Below are positions 10,132-22,349 of a stretch of 64,000 bases of DNA, one piece after another. The first letter of the stretch is position 1. Each line of letters begins with the position of its first letter. Position numbers and translations under genes: made by a program. The notes beneath the pieces were generated by a model, which worked only from the letters and a program-made list of their open reading frames with translations, searched no databases and was not told the origin of the DNA. The stretch comes from Vandiemenella viatica (taxonomy: Eukaryota; Arthropoda; Insecta; Orthoptera; Morabidae): positions 126,200,597-126,264,596 of the forward strand of contig CM061921.1 in NCBI GenBank assembly GCA_031002005.1, in the 5' to 3' direction.

Positions 10132-11702
10132 GTTAAAAGAGCTATGAGCAGATAGCAAATCACTCTCAAAAAAGTTATCTAGTATTTTCATATATAAAAA
10201 TCATTGTAGAAAGCAAATTTAGATTGAAACAAGAAGCTACCACATGCTATATACAGAGTATTGCTTATTATTTACAGATTTTGTTTCCCTTCATTTACAC
10301 AGCTACAGAATTAAATTATGATTAAAATGAGGTACAATACTTCAGGTCGATAAAACTGTATTATGGAGATATTCGAGATTTAGTGATATCACCAAGCATA
10401 TGGTAAAAACGGCTCCGAAACGGTTTTTTAATTTAACAATTGCAAACTGCAACTTACAGTGAGGCTTATAGCTCAAAAGATTCAGGTAAAAGAGCTGTAT
10501 ATTGTATAGAAAAATAAAGGCAGAAGATAAAACAGAAATGTGGTTTTTTTTAGAAGAAAAAGAGGTTTTTGGCTAATTTTCACATTTCAAAATTTTCAGG
10601 AGTTTGGCTAACTACAGCAATGAAAGTATGTTCAAAGAAAAGTAAGATTTTTACCAAGTATGTAAAGTGAATGCCTTGTCGATTATAGCAATATTGACAC
10701 CATAAAGAAAAAATTAAAGTATTCAATAATGGAGGATAATGGATGATTTTCGTCTTGACAATGGAATATGAGAAAATATTAGAGATAGTATGAAAAGACA
10801 ATACTTATGGTGGTAAATTGAATACCAGAGGAAATTAGAATTTTGGCGAGTAAAAATGATATATAATCCAGATAGCACTTGTATTTTGGGAAATAGATAA
10901 CATCAAAGCTTTGCAAATTGGACACAATTACAATTAAGGGTAGTTTTTAATGCTAAATATATTTAGAACTAGATGATATTATACATCAGAAGTTAGAAAA
11001 TTTTTCATAGAACATTTTGAAAAAAAAAGAAGAATTTGGAAAACTTTTCAAAGGATAGGATTTGTTATGTTTTGGTACATGGGTATTTTTTTACTCAAGA
11101 ACTGTTACACTTAGAGGAAAATTTCTAATAACTTAATTTGACATGAAAATTATGGGCTACAATGTGTTAAATTTTCAAAACAGTTGGTGTCTTTGTATAT
11201 GACACCAAGAAATTGCAGAAGATTCTGGAAAATCTATAAAAGACCTTCCCCTGCCAGCTTCCTCATCCAGTATTTCGGAAGACATGGAAGCTGGTCCTTT
11301 GAGTAGTCAGAAGTGATCATGTGTTTATCGTGATGTTGTATAATTCATAGGGGGTTGCCTAACCTTACCCCTGGTTGATGTGATGTTTACCTTGCAATGA
11401 GTAAATAAACTTTCAGTATTTTGGGGTATCATTGGAAACAGCTAATGGTGTGTTTGAATGCTTAATCTGTAATCAGCTTTATTTTCTGATTGTAGTCTGA
11501 TGTCTTATTGTAACTGGTATGGATTATTTTAAGAAACTTTTGAAGAATAGAACTTTAAAAATTTCAGCTGAAGTCTATAGTCCATCTTATTTATGAACAA
11601 TACCTTTATCTCTTGGGGTATCATAAGGAATTGGTACCATCTTGCGGTTATAGCTTAAAAATAGGCCTGTTGCCACACTTCAGCATAAGGTTCTCTTTTA
11701 AC
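10132..11702. mobile_element. TTAA-flanked insertion of unknown type
   Basis: This block separates two contiguous pieces of the L-C reverse transcriptase (LLTS at its right, NFDDMLAKL at its left on the minus strand). It starts GTTAAAAGAG and ends CTCTTTTAAC, a 10-bp inverted repeat whose outer part contains TTAA on both sides. This fits a cut-and-paste element with TTAA target sites and very short termini (AAGAG...CTCTT). I recognise no protein in it; the interior is AT-rich with stops in all frames. Confidence 0.5.
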
Positions 11703-13213
11703 AAGAGGTGAGTAAAATACTTGTGTCATCTGCAATCTGAACTGTATCTTTTGAGTGAACATTCTTAGTGAGATCATCTATATATATTAGAAATGAAATA
11801 AGTGCTAACACTGAACCTTGGGGTATGCCATACTTAGTAAACTGCTAACTTGAGGTAAAAAAAAATTGTATAATTTCTCTGGTGTATTGTTTCATAATCT
11901 ACAGATACTCTTTGTTTTCAAGGTACAATTTATTCCTGTTTTTTGCATTCTCTCTTATCCCAATGTTTTCCAATTTAATTAACAGCCTACTGTGATCTAT
12001 TATATCAAATGCCTTTGAGAGGTCCAGGAAAATACCTGTAGCCATTTCATATCCATACAAAGCTTCTAAAATGGGATCTAAGAATTAAGAACTTGCTGTA
12101 GAGTAAACTTTTTTGCCTGAATCCATGCTGTTGGTCAGAAAGTGGTGTATATTTGTTGATAAACTTAAGCAGTGTCTCAAGGAAGAGTTTTTAAAGTAGC
12201 TTTGAAAAAAAAAAAAAACTCTTGATTGGGAAATGGTCCTTTAATTTTCCAACTGATCAGGAGGACATTTTTTAATAGTGGAGTCGCTTTAGCAGTTTTG
12301 AGTACTCTAGGATAAGCTCCTGTTTGTACAGCTGTATTAAAGACAGCTACATAGCTCAGGTTTTCAAAATTAAATCTGTGACCTCATCCAGTCCACACAA
12401 ACAACAATTTTTTAATATCATTATGACTTCTATAATTGCATTATGATTTGTTTCATTTAGATACATTGTGGCACTGGAATTTGTGGAAAGACTTATGTTT
12501 CTTATTGCAGTTTGTTTTAATTAATTTTTCTGCCAAGGAAGTAAAATATTTGTTAAATTTTTCAGCTATCACTTTGGGGTAACTTATTATTGAATTATTT
12601 GCACATAGTTTGATGTTCTTTCTTTCATTTTCTGTACTTGCATTTTTTTATTTTTTTATTTATTTTATTTTTTAGTCTGATAACATGTCACATTGCATTC
12701 ATTTTGTTGGAAGATTTGTATACATAATTATCATTTGCCATAATTTTTGCTTGTTGGATTACATTTTTATAATTTTTTTCATACCTTTTCACATACTTTG
12801 TAAAACCTTGACAAACCTCATTTCGTTTACATTTAATGTGTTTCTCACTCCTGATATTTTTATGCCTGCAATTACCAACTTTTTGTTAATTCCTTCTGCC
12901 TTCTGCTTTTTGGGAAAGCTAGATTGAAGTAGTATAGAAAGGTATTGCAAAATACATTAAAGATGTCATTTGCATCTGTTTGATCGTAAACATATTTCAA
13001 AAATTCATTTGAGAAGAGCCTGATAAACTTATTTTTTCTTCACAAACAATATTTTTGTTATTTATGTTTAGTAATAAGAGTTGTGCTTCATGGTCACTAT
13101 ACTTCCCCTTTTGAGTAGATACATGTTTCTTTTACAAATACCTGATTAAGAAGCATATTATGATGATTTGATATCCAAGTGGGGGAGTCTATTTTTGGTT
13201 TCTAGTTGAACGA
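11703..13213 (-). pseudogene. L-C LINE, endonuclease end, linker and reverse transcriptase core
   Basis: Minus-strand relic of ORF2. Reading down from 13213: end of the endonuclease with YSDHEAQLLLLN near 13085, a linker, then the reverse transcriptase. Its blocks are FNTAVQTGAYPRVLKTAKA near 12330, GIFLDLSKAFDIIDH near 12030, GIPQGSVLALISF near 11820 and QIADDTSILLTS near 11740. Order and spacing are right for a CR1/Jockey-type LINE. Stops and frameshifts are numerous, so the copy is dead. The segments 9725-10131 and 5480-6053 continue the same ORF. Confidence 0.75.
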
Positions 13214-14040
13214 TTTAATAATAATAATAATTGATAAAATTACGATGGAGTGCCCGCTCCAGTAGCAATGTTCCTACACCCCATCCCTTTCACCTTTCAA
13301 CCAACTTTTGCGATCTAATAATTTTTACTTTAAATTCTTTCAGTGTTTCTGGTAAGTTATTCATCAATTCTCTTGGCAATTTATTCTAGTCTCTCACTCC
13401 TTTTCCTGTGAAAGGGAATTTTCCCACTCCCTTCGCCTGAAATCAAGTGCCAACACCTCTCTCAATTTTCCCACCAATATCTTTCCATGCTTCATCACCA
13501 GTATAGGCTTTATACACTCCCATGACTCTCTTCACCCTCCTTCTATCCTCCAATGAATTCCACTCCAGCTCCTTTATCATATTAGTTACAGATTATGTTC
13601 TGTGGTAATTTCCAAAGACAAAACTGGCACGCTCCTCTGCACCCCATCCAACTCCTGTATTTGATGCCCAAAATGTGGATCCCAAACTATACCACCATAT
13701 TCCAGCAGTGGTCTGACCAAAGTTTTGTACCCCAATTCCTTAACTTCTGTAGTGCAACCCCTCATCACTCATTCCAAGAGGAGAAGGATTTTGAACCCTT
13801 TCCCTACCACCTATCAATGTGTCAAGCCCAGTTAAGTTTGCTATCAAATGTAATGCCAAGGTATTTACATTTTGAGTCTTCAATAAGTAGCTCCTTCCCC
13901 ACTTAATAATCATAATCAACCTTTAGCTTTTCGTCTGTGTACCTAATAAGCTGACTCTTCTTTGCATTTATCTTCATCCCATGTTGACTCACCCAGCTAG
14001 TTATCCTATCTAGATCACCCTGCAGCTGTTTACAGTCTTC
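13214..14040 (-). mobile_element. L-B LINE 3' fragment inserted in the L-C endonuclease
   Basis: A 5'-truncated LINE on the minus strand. From the top: the post-FADD block LQGDLDRITSWVSQHGMKIN and KSQLIRYTDEKLKV, then PLLEYGGIVWDPHFG, then RRRVKRVMGVYKAYTGD, ending in a (TAA)n tail at 13214-13235. The second L-C copy at 58040-59460 runs straight through this position, which shows that this block is an insertion. Related L-B copies lie at 20640-24420, 27834-28240, 50790-55730 and 56400-57960. It carries frameshifts. Confidence 0.75.
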
Positions 14041-14586
14041 ACTTCTATCTGCAGGAAAGTTAATATTAAAATCACCACAAAGCATTTATGTTTTTTTGGG
14101 TGCTGTGACATTATTGAATAATGATTCCAATTGGGTAACAAAAGTTGAAAATTTTCTATCTGCTGGCCAATAAATATTTATAACTACTATATTGGTTTCA
14201 AGCAAAACTGTCAAACAAGCTTCTTTTACTGTATTGCTTGACAACAACTGCGGTACATTAACGAATAGAAGTATTTCTGAAGTAACAGCTGTTTAGTTTT
14301 TATCCTGGTAATAAGACTAGTTGCACTTCATCACCACTTAACCAGTGTTCTGTTATACACATTACATCAGTATTTAACCTATATTGAAGTAATACTTACA
14401 ATTCTTTTAACTTATTAGTGAGGGATTGGACTTTATGATGTAGAATAACCAGTTTTGAGTTGCTTATATTTCATTCAAAGTTAGGGGTCCCTTATAAACT
14501 TCTAATGGTATTTCAAATACAATAAAATCCTCTTGGGTGTCCAGCTGGGTGTTGTCGTAATTTAATTACCCTAAAAAAATATCTGA
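14041..14586 (-). pseudogene. L-C LINE, N-terminal part of the endonuclease
   Basis: Minus-strand endonuclease start. Recognisable words are KLVILHHKVQSLTNKL near 14450, ITEHWLSGDEVQLVLLPGYK near 14320, GTAVVVKQYSK near 14240 and GDFNIN near 14080. These are the first strand, the TE active-site glutamate region, and the GDFN motif of apurinic-type LINE endonucleases. It aligns with 58400-58860. One frameshift lies before GDFN. The 5' side is cut by the LTR at 14587. Confidence 0.75.
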
Positions 14587-16253
14587 TGTTGTAGGAAAAA
14601 ATTTGGGTTTGGTTTCTGTTCTGGTTCATCTTTTTCTTACAGACAACGATTTAAAAGCATGGATAATCCCAATGTGCTAATTTTCATTTCTTTCCTATAG
14701 TTCTCTGCAATATTTAATTTAATTAGACCAGTCGCCAATCTCAATAATATTTTAATACGATTTTCCAATGATGGGTAATGTCAAAAGATTGTTCTAAACA
14801 CAGATTTTAAAGTCCAGTAATTTATTGTTCAAAGTTCAAAGGAATCTTTACTCTGACAACAGAAGTTGTTTCCAGAAAGATTTCATTCCGAAAATTGCAG
14901 ATTAATGCAACGACAATTATCTACACTCCATTCAGACACAATGAAAGTTTACTCCACTTGAAACCTCAAACGAAATTTTACTAACTGACAAATTAAATTC
15001 AGGAAAAGAAGTTTGTTTATTCAATGATCCATTTCAAAATTATAGCTGCTGTCTACGAATATTCCAAGTGCAGCAATGCGTGATTTGCCTATGCTACGCT
15101 ACGTGATGCCGCTGTCCTTGCCCGCTCTTCACACATTCACCCTCTAACTGTTTGAAACTAATGTGGCTGAGGTCATCCCTCTGGTTTCTTATATATCCTC
15201 CCCCAAGTGACACTACCATTGATGGAATTTTACACCGTTTCTGGTACTCTTTATACCCTCTCTGTCTCCTCTCTCTCTCTCTTAGTGGCATGGAATACAA
15301 AGGCTTTTCCCAAAGTTTTTCCAATTTTCATGAACCTTCGTAATAATGTAGAGTTCTTCATTCTAAGCATTTTCCATCCTTATAAAATTTTTCATATCTG
15401 CTCTCCTATTGTTGTTATCAATTTTCGAAGTTTAATGAACCTAATTTTCTAGATCTAGTGTCCCAACTATTTGTTCTAGTGCATTTGTTCTAATCTTAAG
15501 AAATTCTATATATTTTGACGATTAATTTGGTGTATCTTCTCCCTATTAAAAACATTTAATTAAAAAAATACTGTCTCTCGAATTTTCCATCCCTTCTTGG
15601 CAGCCATTATTAAATTCAGATTAACTACTTTGAAATTAAATATCTTATATTGAGTGCATTGTTTTGATACAAACATTCCACCAAACTTACTTTAAAAAAA
15701 TTGCACTTTCATAAAAATAGGATGCGTCTCAGATGTTTTGTCTAGTTTAGTTTCACCTTTCTTTACTTTTGTTTCGCTAATGATCCTACCCATTCTGGGA
15801 AATCTGCTCCTCCACGACGCACCAATAACTTTCGCTTTGAAATTATTTTTAAAATACTTGCACTCAACTCAACAATCTCAAACTGTTATCATCTTATTTT
15901 CGAAAAAAGATTTTTAACCTGATGTAATTTTCTTTTGATTACCCTTTTTATTTGCGACTTACTATTTTTTTTTTATTTTTTTAATTGAAAAACTACCTTA
16001 AAACTCTTCGTATTTACTCTAAATTTTGTTTGAAACCATATTTTGTACTTCTAAACTAAGATCTGTTACTTTTATCCCTGTATCTTAATTAATTGACTAC
16101 CATTCTTTCATACCTACATGAATCTGCTGGCTGTTGCGTCATCCTAGCTACAAGGCTCCTCTGTTCTGATTTTCAGATTGCACACAACTTCTTTTAGAAA
16201 ATTCATATAACATTGAGACTACTACCAATGTGATTGTTATATTCTCTTCTACA
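14587..16253 (-). mobile_element. Probable solo LTR, 1.67 kb
   Basis: The block begins TGTTGTAGGA and ends TCTTCTACA, giving LTR-style TG...CA ends in inverted form, flanked by TCTGA and CCTGA (4 of 5 match). A minus-strand TATATAA at 15189-15195 is followed about 27 bases on by TCAG, an arthropod-type initiator. That places U3 at high coordinates and R-U5 toward 14587. No internal coding region flanks it, so it looks like a solo LTR. The position next to the truncated LINE endonuclease agrees. The ends are my best reading, not proven. Confidence 0.5.
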
Positions 16254-17920
16254 CCTGATAGTGTTACCTTTTGGGAGAAATATCACTTGGGTCACCTACT
16301 AAAACCAATACCAAACATTCTCCCTTCTCATTTTCTCAGTTGCCAATAAGGCCAACTACATTACAATGTTCCATCTTCTATATTGTGAGCTTGATCCACT
16401 TCATTTTGCATATAAGTTATCACCTTCAGAAAATTACTGTTGACATTTCCCTGTCATAACCTAATTGCATAATATAATTTAGCACTTTCAACCATCTTTC
16501 AAAAGTATCAGTACTCATATCAACTAAGAACCTTTAAAAATTATCTGAAATTTTTTCATCTAGGTGATCTCTTGGCCTGCATCTAATGTAATACTTCTTA
16601 CTAGAAATAATAATTTACATTTGGAAGCAGATATTCATTTATATTACATTCAGTTTCATAGCCTGGTGGATGAACCACAACACATAGGCTTGGCATTGGA
16701 AACAAATCTCTATCCAGCCATCCAGACTGCATTTTTTCATGGTTTCGAGAAAGTACTCCAAATAAATGCTGGGATGGTTCTTTGGCCAAATTCCTTCACA
16801 TTCCTTTATCTCCTGTCTTTAATAACCTTGACATAAATCAGTCATAAAGCCATATTAAAAAAAAAAAATATTTGTGAACAATATTTAAAAAAATATTCTT
16901 TCAGTGTCTATTGAATTTTAGGATTCATTAGAAATTTTTTAGCAGATTAGAAAATGCTTCATTGTTTCGGCTCTAGAACATCAGAAACAATGTAATTAAC
17001 AACTTGTATTTTGAAGCAGTTTCTGATTTTTTCATTTATTTTTTTATATTTTTTATGCTATTGTACTGCAAATCATCATTATTACTTTCAAAAAAATTGG
17101 CATACAAACTTCAGAATATTAAATTCCATACCTACTTCTTGCTTGAATACTTGAAAATAATATTAGTGTTAAATTGACATTGTTTTATTAATTCTGTTTA
17201 CAGTAAATGTTGAACAGCAGACCTTTCTTATTATTAATGTATTGACCATAAGTGTATGAACTTAACATCATGCGTAATATCTACACTGTTTTGCTATCAT
17301 AATGTGTAAGAGTAAAAATGGAAAACTAAAACCAGAATAGATGTGGAAATTAAAACTCTCACATTTCAAAGTTAAAGGCAGGAGGGCTAGAACTACACTT
17401 ACACACTGTAATGTAACCTCTTGTGATTTAATATGTTATTCACATAGAGAATATGCAGCCATTTGGTTCGCCACACGTACATCTTGACACCATACTGCAA
17501 GGAGCCCACGTAGGATTCGACATGCCATTTTGCTATTGAATCATTGACATTGTTTTATTAATTTTATTTACAGTAAAAGTTGAACAGCAAACCTTTCTTG
17601 ACATACCAATAATTTTTAATAAGAAATAAACCCTAAGGCTGTTGACAACTGTTTGAAATAAACCCCAAATTTTACACTCACTATTTTAACTGGTTATATT
17701 CTGCATTCATGTTACACTGGATAGTGGGCTTTGAGGTTCCGCATAATTTCTTGGACTATCCCTTTAAAATACAGTATTTACTTTTTAGATCACCAGAACA
17801 AATCACACAACTAAAAACCAATAACAAAAATAATTCTGTCATATCTAAGTGAATCAATATGCCACAACCATACCTGACAGCTTTCTGTTCTATAACCCTA
17901 CTGCCATCCTCCCCATTATT
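16254..17920. other. No gene recognised; a 58-bp direct repeat pair
   Basis: Mostly AT-rich sequence. At 16540-16830 the minus strand carries a partly open stretch that resembles a dispersed insect repeat (GATGGTTCTTTGGCC region), with no clear protein. Two copies of a roughly 58-bp sequence (ATTGACATTGTTTTATTAAT...) lie at 17175-17233 and 17541-17600. Confidence 0.4.
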
Positions 17921-17924
17921 TATT

Positions 17925-18620
17925 TATTTATTTACTACCCTTGTTCCTTATATACCTGTTAAGGTGGGTCTTCTTAGATGTGGAACATTTCATAGTTAAA
18001 ATAAATACATATAAGATTATTAATAATTAGAGAGGAAAACTATCAAAAATTTAAACAAAGTGAAATAAAATATGCAAAAATCATATTACATACAACTACA
18101 GTAATTCATCCCTAAAATTTCTTGCATTGAGCAGAGTCAGATAATCTCTCAATTTTTCTCTAAACATACCTTTATTATCCACAAACTGTTTCATATTTTA
18201 AGAAGAGTAGTCAACAGATATGTCCCAGAATAATTAATTCCCCTTTGTAATAATTACAAAGATATTTATCTTTTATTAAAGTTATTTTTGTTTCTTGTAT
18301 TGAAATTGTGTAGCTTGTGAACTTGATACAAACAAGTTAAAACATTTTATGGAAAAGGGCATTCTTTTATATTACTTGGATATTACATTTCTAACTATAA
18401 CTATGGGACTGGAAATATTATATACTTTTTTCTTTCTGAGTTAGTAGTTTTACATATCATTCTTTTGTAATAAAATTTCTTTCTTTATACCGTTTTAATA
18501 ATATAATCATATTGCATAAGCTATCATCTAACTTCCACCTAACTTTTTTCTGGTATTTGTTAAAGCTTGAGTATACAAACATAGAGTGTCTTTTAGATTT
18601 ACACTATTGTATTGTAAGTA
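17925..18620 (-). mobile_element. LINE 3' end (same family as the palindrome arms)
   Basis: Minus-strand tail of the LINE found at 41060-41400. The coding remnant NTRNKNN...RGINYSG (about 18290-18200) matches NTRNRNN...MGVNYSG there. The 3' untranslated parts also match, and both end in a short (TTTA)n run, here at 17921-17937. Degenerate, with stops. Confidence 0.65.
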
Positions 18621-18887
18621 GAAACTTCAAAGACTGTCATGTTGCCATAGAGCAATAAGTTTTGGAGTATTGAGTGCAGTTTCAAGTATATAATTTCACT
18701 GGGAAGATATAGTGGGGAAGAATGTTCAAAATGAGATGAGACTCATCCATGGTTTTGTTAGCTACATATATCAGAAACAATATAGAACTAAGGAGGTAAT
18801 AATAAAAAATGTGTATAATGAAATAGAGAAGTTAAGAGAGGTACTATACTACAGGAGCTGGTAACAGTTAACAGGTAATTGGCAAAA

Positions 18888-19119
18888 AGGGAAGAGTTTG
18901 ACAACAAATCTTTTTGGGTTTGCAGCCGGATTTTATTAAAAAGCGACAAGCTTTCGGCAACTAGCTCAGCAGCCATCATCAGGTCAATTATGTACCGGCG
19001 AATACAAGGTATAAAGTTGCCAAACGCTTGTCACTTTTTAATAAAATCTGGCTGCAAACCCGAGAAAATTTGTTGCCATTTATTCGCCAGCAAAGCCTGC
19101 ACTCACAGGGAAGAGTTTG
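18888..19119. mobile_element. foldback element with 13-bp target duplication
   Basis: The 206-bp insert at 18901-19106 is flanked by two perfect copies of AGGGAAGAGTTTG. Inside, two arms of about 47 bp, each with GGGTTTGCAGCC and TTTTATTAAAAAG, face each other around a loop containing GATGATGG on the minus strand. The right end has an extra 30 bases beyond the arm. A 13-bp duplication is unusual for a DNA MITE and more typical of LINE-mediated insertion, yet I see no poly-A tail. Confidence 0.7.
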
Positions 19120-20639
19120 TTGCAGAGGAAGAATAGCTCCATTATAAAACCCAAAGACAATATATTTAAGCCAAGTGCTAGGATTAACAAGTTCGGAGAG
19201 AATATTGGGGCACAGAAATAACCTGGCTAAGTATGAAAAATTCATTGCAGAAAGTGACCTGGGAATGATAGGTGCATTGACTTTTCATGAAAATATAGGT
19301 TTTATGGAGGTATTCCAGCACCACAATCAGCCTTGTTTAAACATATCTGTGAGGCTATTAAGATGGAGCTGGAAGTTGTGCTGCTAACTAATTCACAACC
19401 TCTTGTATGTACTGTTCTAGTAGGTGCAGTTGGGACAAGAAATGGTCTGCTCCTGAACTTGAAGGCAAAGTTAGATTAATTTAAGAAATAATGGAAAAAA
19501 TAATGGGAGACACTATTACCTATTGTCACAATAGGGCAGGCTGGTGATCCTTTATTTCAAGTAGTAATGACTGATATGTTAAGATGAGGTTGTATGTATA
19601 TGTATTGATGATATTCATGGTATCTATTCAATTGATTGATTGACACATAGCTATGCGAGTAGCAGTCACGGAATAGCTTTGGTAGAGTGAAGTTGAGTAC
19701 AAGTGCTATGAAACCATAACGGGTCCATATGGATACATATTTCAGGCTCCCGTGTCATTAAAATTAACACTGGTAGTCATTTTCACAGCTTCATGCCAAA
19801 GACTATGAAACTGTTTAATTATGTGCCGGAAGAACATACACCATGCGTCTTCATGGCATTGTGATTGTTGTAGTGAATGATATTAATAACTGCTGCACAG
19901 ACTTAACCAAACCTGTATTTCACTCAAAAGAACTTGCAATCTTCGGAATACAGTTCTGTCACATTAGAATGTGTTTACTTTCATAACTTTTCAGTTGGTG
20001 GTTGGCGTATTGTACTATTAAAACTGTGAAAATATTAGTTTATGGTTTGGCATTCCGTGAGCATGTGTGACAAATGTGACCAAATCCTACTGCATATTTA
20101 TCATCTAAAATCTTTAAATATTGAGTTGACTGTGAATACACTGGCTATCGAACCATGGTGACCAGCTTACTAAAAGAAATGAAGTCTAGATACCAAGTAT
20201 TAGATGGATTGAGTAATCTACTAATTAATATTTGAAAACATCATAAAACCAGTTGTTTTACATGACTTCATGTACATGAATGGGTTGGCTATTTAAATTG
20301 TTTCTGTGAAGTTTCCTTTAACTTGTCTTTACTGCGGCCAAGACTGTGCAATAAAATCATCTTAGTTTGACTGTTATTAAAACCAAATATACAGTAGTTT
20401 TACACTAAGACATGATGCCTATTATTACTGGTTTCAGTGCAATTAAATTTTTTATATTAATGTAAAAATTTGGAAAAAGTAAATCCAAATAAAATATTTG
20501 CATCAAAACATTCAAAAAATAAAAGGTAAATTAATTTATTTTTCAGATTAGAACCTATTTGCATGCATTCAGAATTACATGAAATCACCACAACACAAAT
20601 ATTTCATTCAGGATTGTAACAGTGATGTAAATGTAAATT
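19120..20639. other. No gene recognised
   Basis: AT-rich sequence with only short, unconvincing open frames. I see no terminal repeats, RT motifs or RNA gene. Confidence 0.45.
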
Positions 20640-22349
20640 TATAATGAAACAATATTGCTGCTTTAAAAAATAAGGTTAATGAATGGATAAAAAAGGGGGT
20701 TGGTCTAAGGAAGGATACTGGAATTATATGGTGAAACAAAAAAAACAAAAAATCAGACTTTTATTAGCAAATTCTAGGAGTATAATGAATAAAGGTTATT
20801 TTGGTAGCTCATTGGAGATACATCAACCACAGGGATTGAATCTTGATTAAAAGAAGAGTTCCTGAGGGTTAAGTAGTATACCATAGAAACAAAAAAGGAA
20901 CTAGTAGAGGAGTTAGTGATAACTATTGCATATTAGGTATGAATTTGCACAGGATGAATATGAATTATTGGTGGTAGAGTTTTGAGGGGTTGGAAATGAA
21001 ATAGAGGATGATTTCGTATTTTGAGTTCAGAGATGGGAATTATAGTAATAATAACAGGTGGGAATCTAAATGTACGAGTTTTCAACTGTAAGGGTAATAG
21101 AGTTAGCAACACAAGGGAGCAGAAATTTTCAAGCACATTAGTGAGGGAAGGAGGATTTTTTTGAGTGATAGTGCAAAATTCAAGGGGAAATAATTAGCTA
21201 GACGATGTAAAAAAAAAAATTAAACATGAATAAATATATGTGGAACAGAGGGAATACGTGATCTTGAAGCAGTTGTCATGGACATAAGGGAGTTAAGGGG
21301 ATCAATAACCAAGGAGGAGAGAGGTTATAGGGATTGATAACAAGGCAAGGATTTCAGAACTAAGGAGGAATTTTGGGAGAGGTTCAGTGTATGATAGGAA
21401 CAAAGTAAAAAGTAAGTGGGTACAGTTCAAAGAAATAATAATAACATGAGAAGAAATGTTTGCCATAAAACAAAAAATTAGGAGTGGCACAGAACCTGCA
21501 TGCTGCAGTTGGGATGTGTCAAAGTTGAAGAGCTTAGTTAAAAGGGAACATAACAGGCTATTGTGGCAGCAGCATGATAGAGAATAGATGAATCAACTTT
21601 AAACGGAATAAATGGCAGCAAAGAGGGAAACTAAGGATAAATTTATGAAATTCATTCTGACTGAGCAGGGAACACTGAATAATGCTAGTAGAAATTTCTA
21701 TAGCAATGTTACAAGAGTAAGGAATATAATCAGACAATTACAGATAAGGATGGAGAAGAAGTTACAGAGTATATAAAATATCTGAAGTATTGAGCAAGTC
21801 ATTTGGTGGGACTATTATGGATTTCACACAGGGACAAAGTAAGAATTAGCTCATGAGGATAATTCCCATTTTATTGAATATGAGCATACCGAGAAATTAG
21901 AAATGAGTTGCAAGATGTTTTAAGACATCTATGTGGTTAAAAAAAAAAAAAGTAGAGTGACTGGTGTAAATAATATTACCACAGATGTGTTAAAGTTAGA
22001 TAGCAAGGATTCCAGGAAGAAATATTTCGTTTAATTCTGGAGACTTCCTGTATTCAAAAGTAGTGAAAATGTGCCATAGTAGTATTAATTCATAAGCTTG
22101 GGGATACAAATAGTATTGAGAGCTATAGACCCATTAGTTTGACTTCAGTGGTGGGAAATTGAGCTAAATTCAGAAAATCAGTGAGGAAAAGAAATGGTTT
22201 TCAAGTCAGCAGCATGGCTTTAGAAGAGTTGTTCGTGTGAACCACAGTTAATAGGTTATGTACATGATAATGCAGATTAAATGAACAGGGAAGGCCAGAT
22301 AGTTAGTGTGGCAATGTATCTTTCTAAGGCATCTGACTGAGCTACCCAC
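20640..22349 (+). pseudogene. L-B LINE, endonuclease to start of RT
   Basis: Plus-strand ORF2 relic. RLLLANSRSIMNKG at 20755 is the endonuclease start, followed by a TESWL-equivalent near 20840 and GTSRG near 20895. Later blocks include ITTDVLKLDSKDSRKKYF near 21985 and a decayed LSKASD at 22325, which is the SKAFD box of the reverse transcriptase. The ORF is cut at 22349 by an LTR and resumes at 23998. Stops and frameshifts are spread throughout. Its closest relatives here are 50790-55730 and 56400-57960. Confidence 0.65.

Noticed and set aside
12685..12927. Plus-strand hydrophobic frame
   Set aside because: It is antisense to the L-C LINE linker and has the composition expected of a shadow frame.
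18879..19245. Open frames on both strands with LLKSDK-type words
   Set aside because: They read across the arms of the foldback element, which explains the same peptide on both strands.
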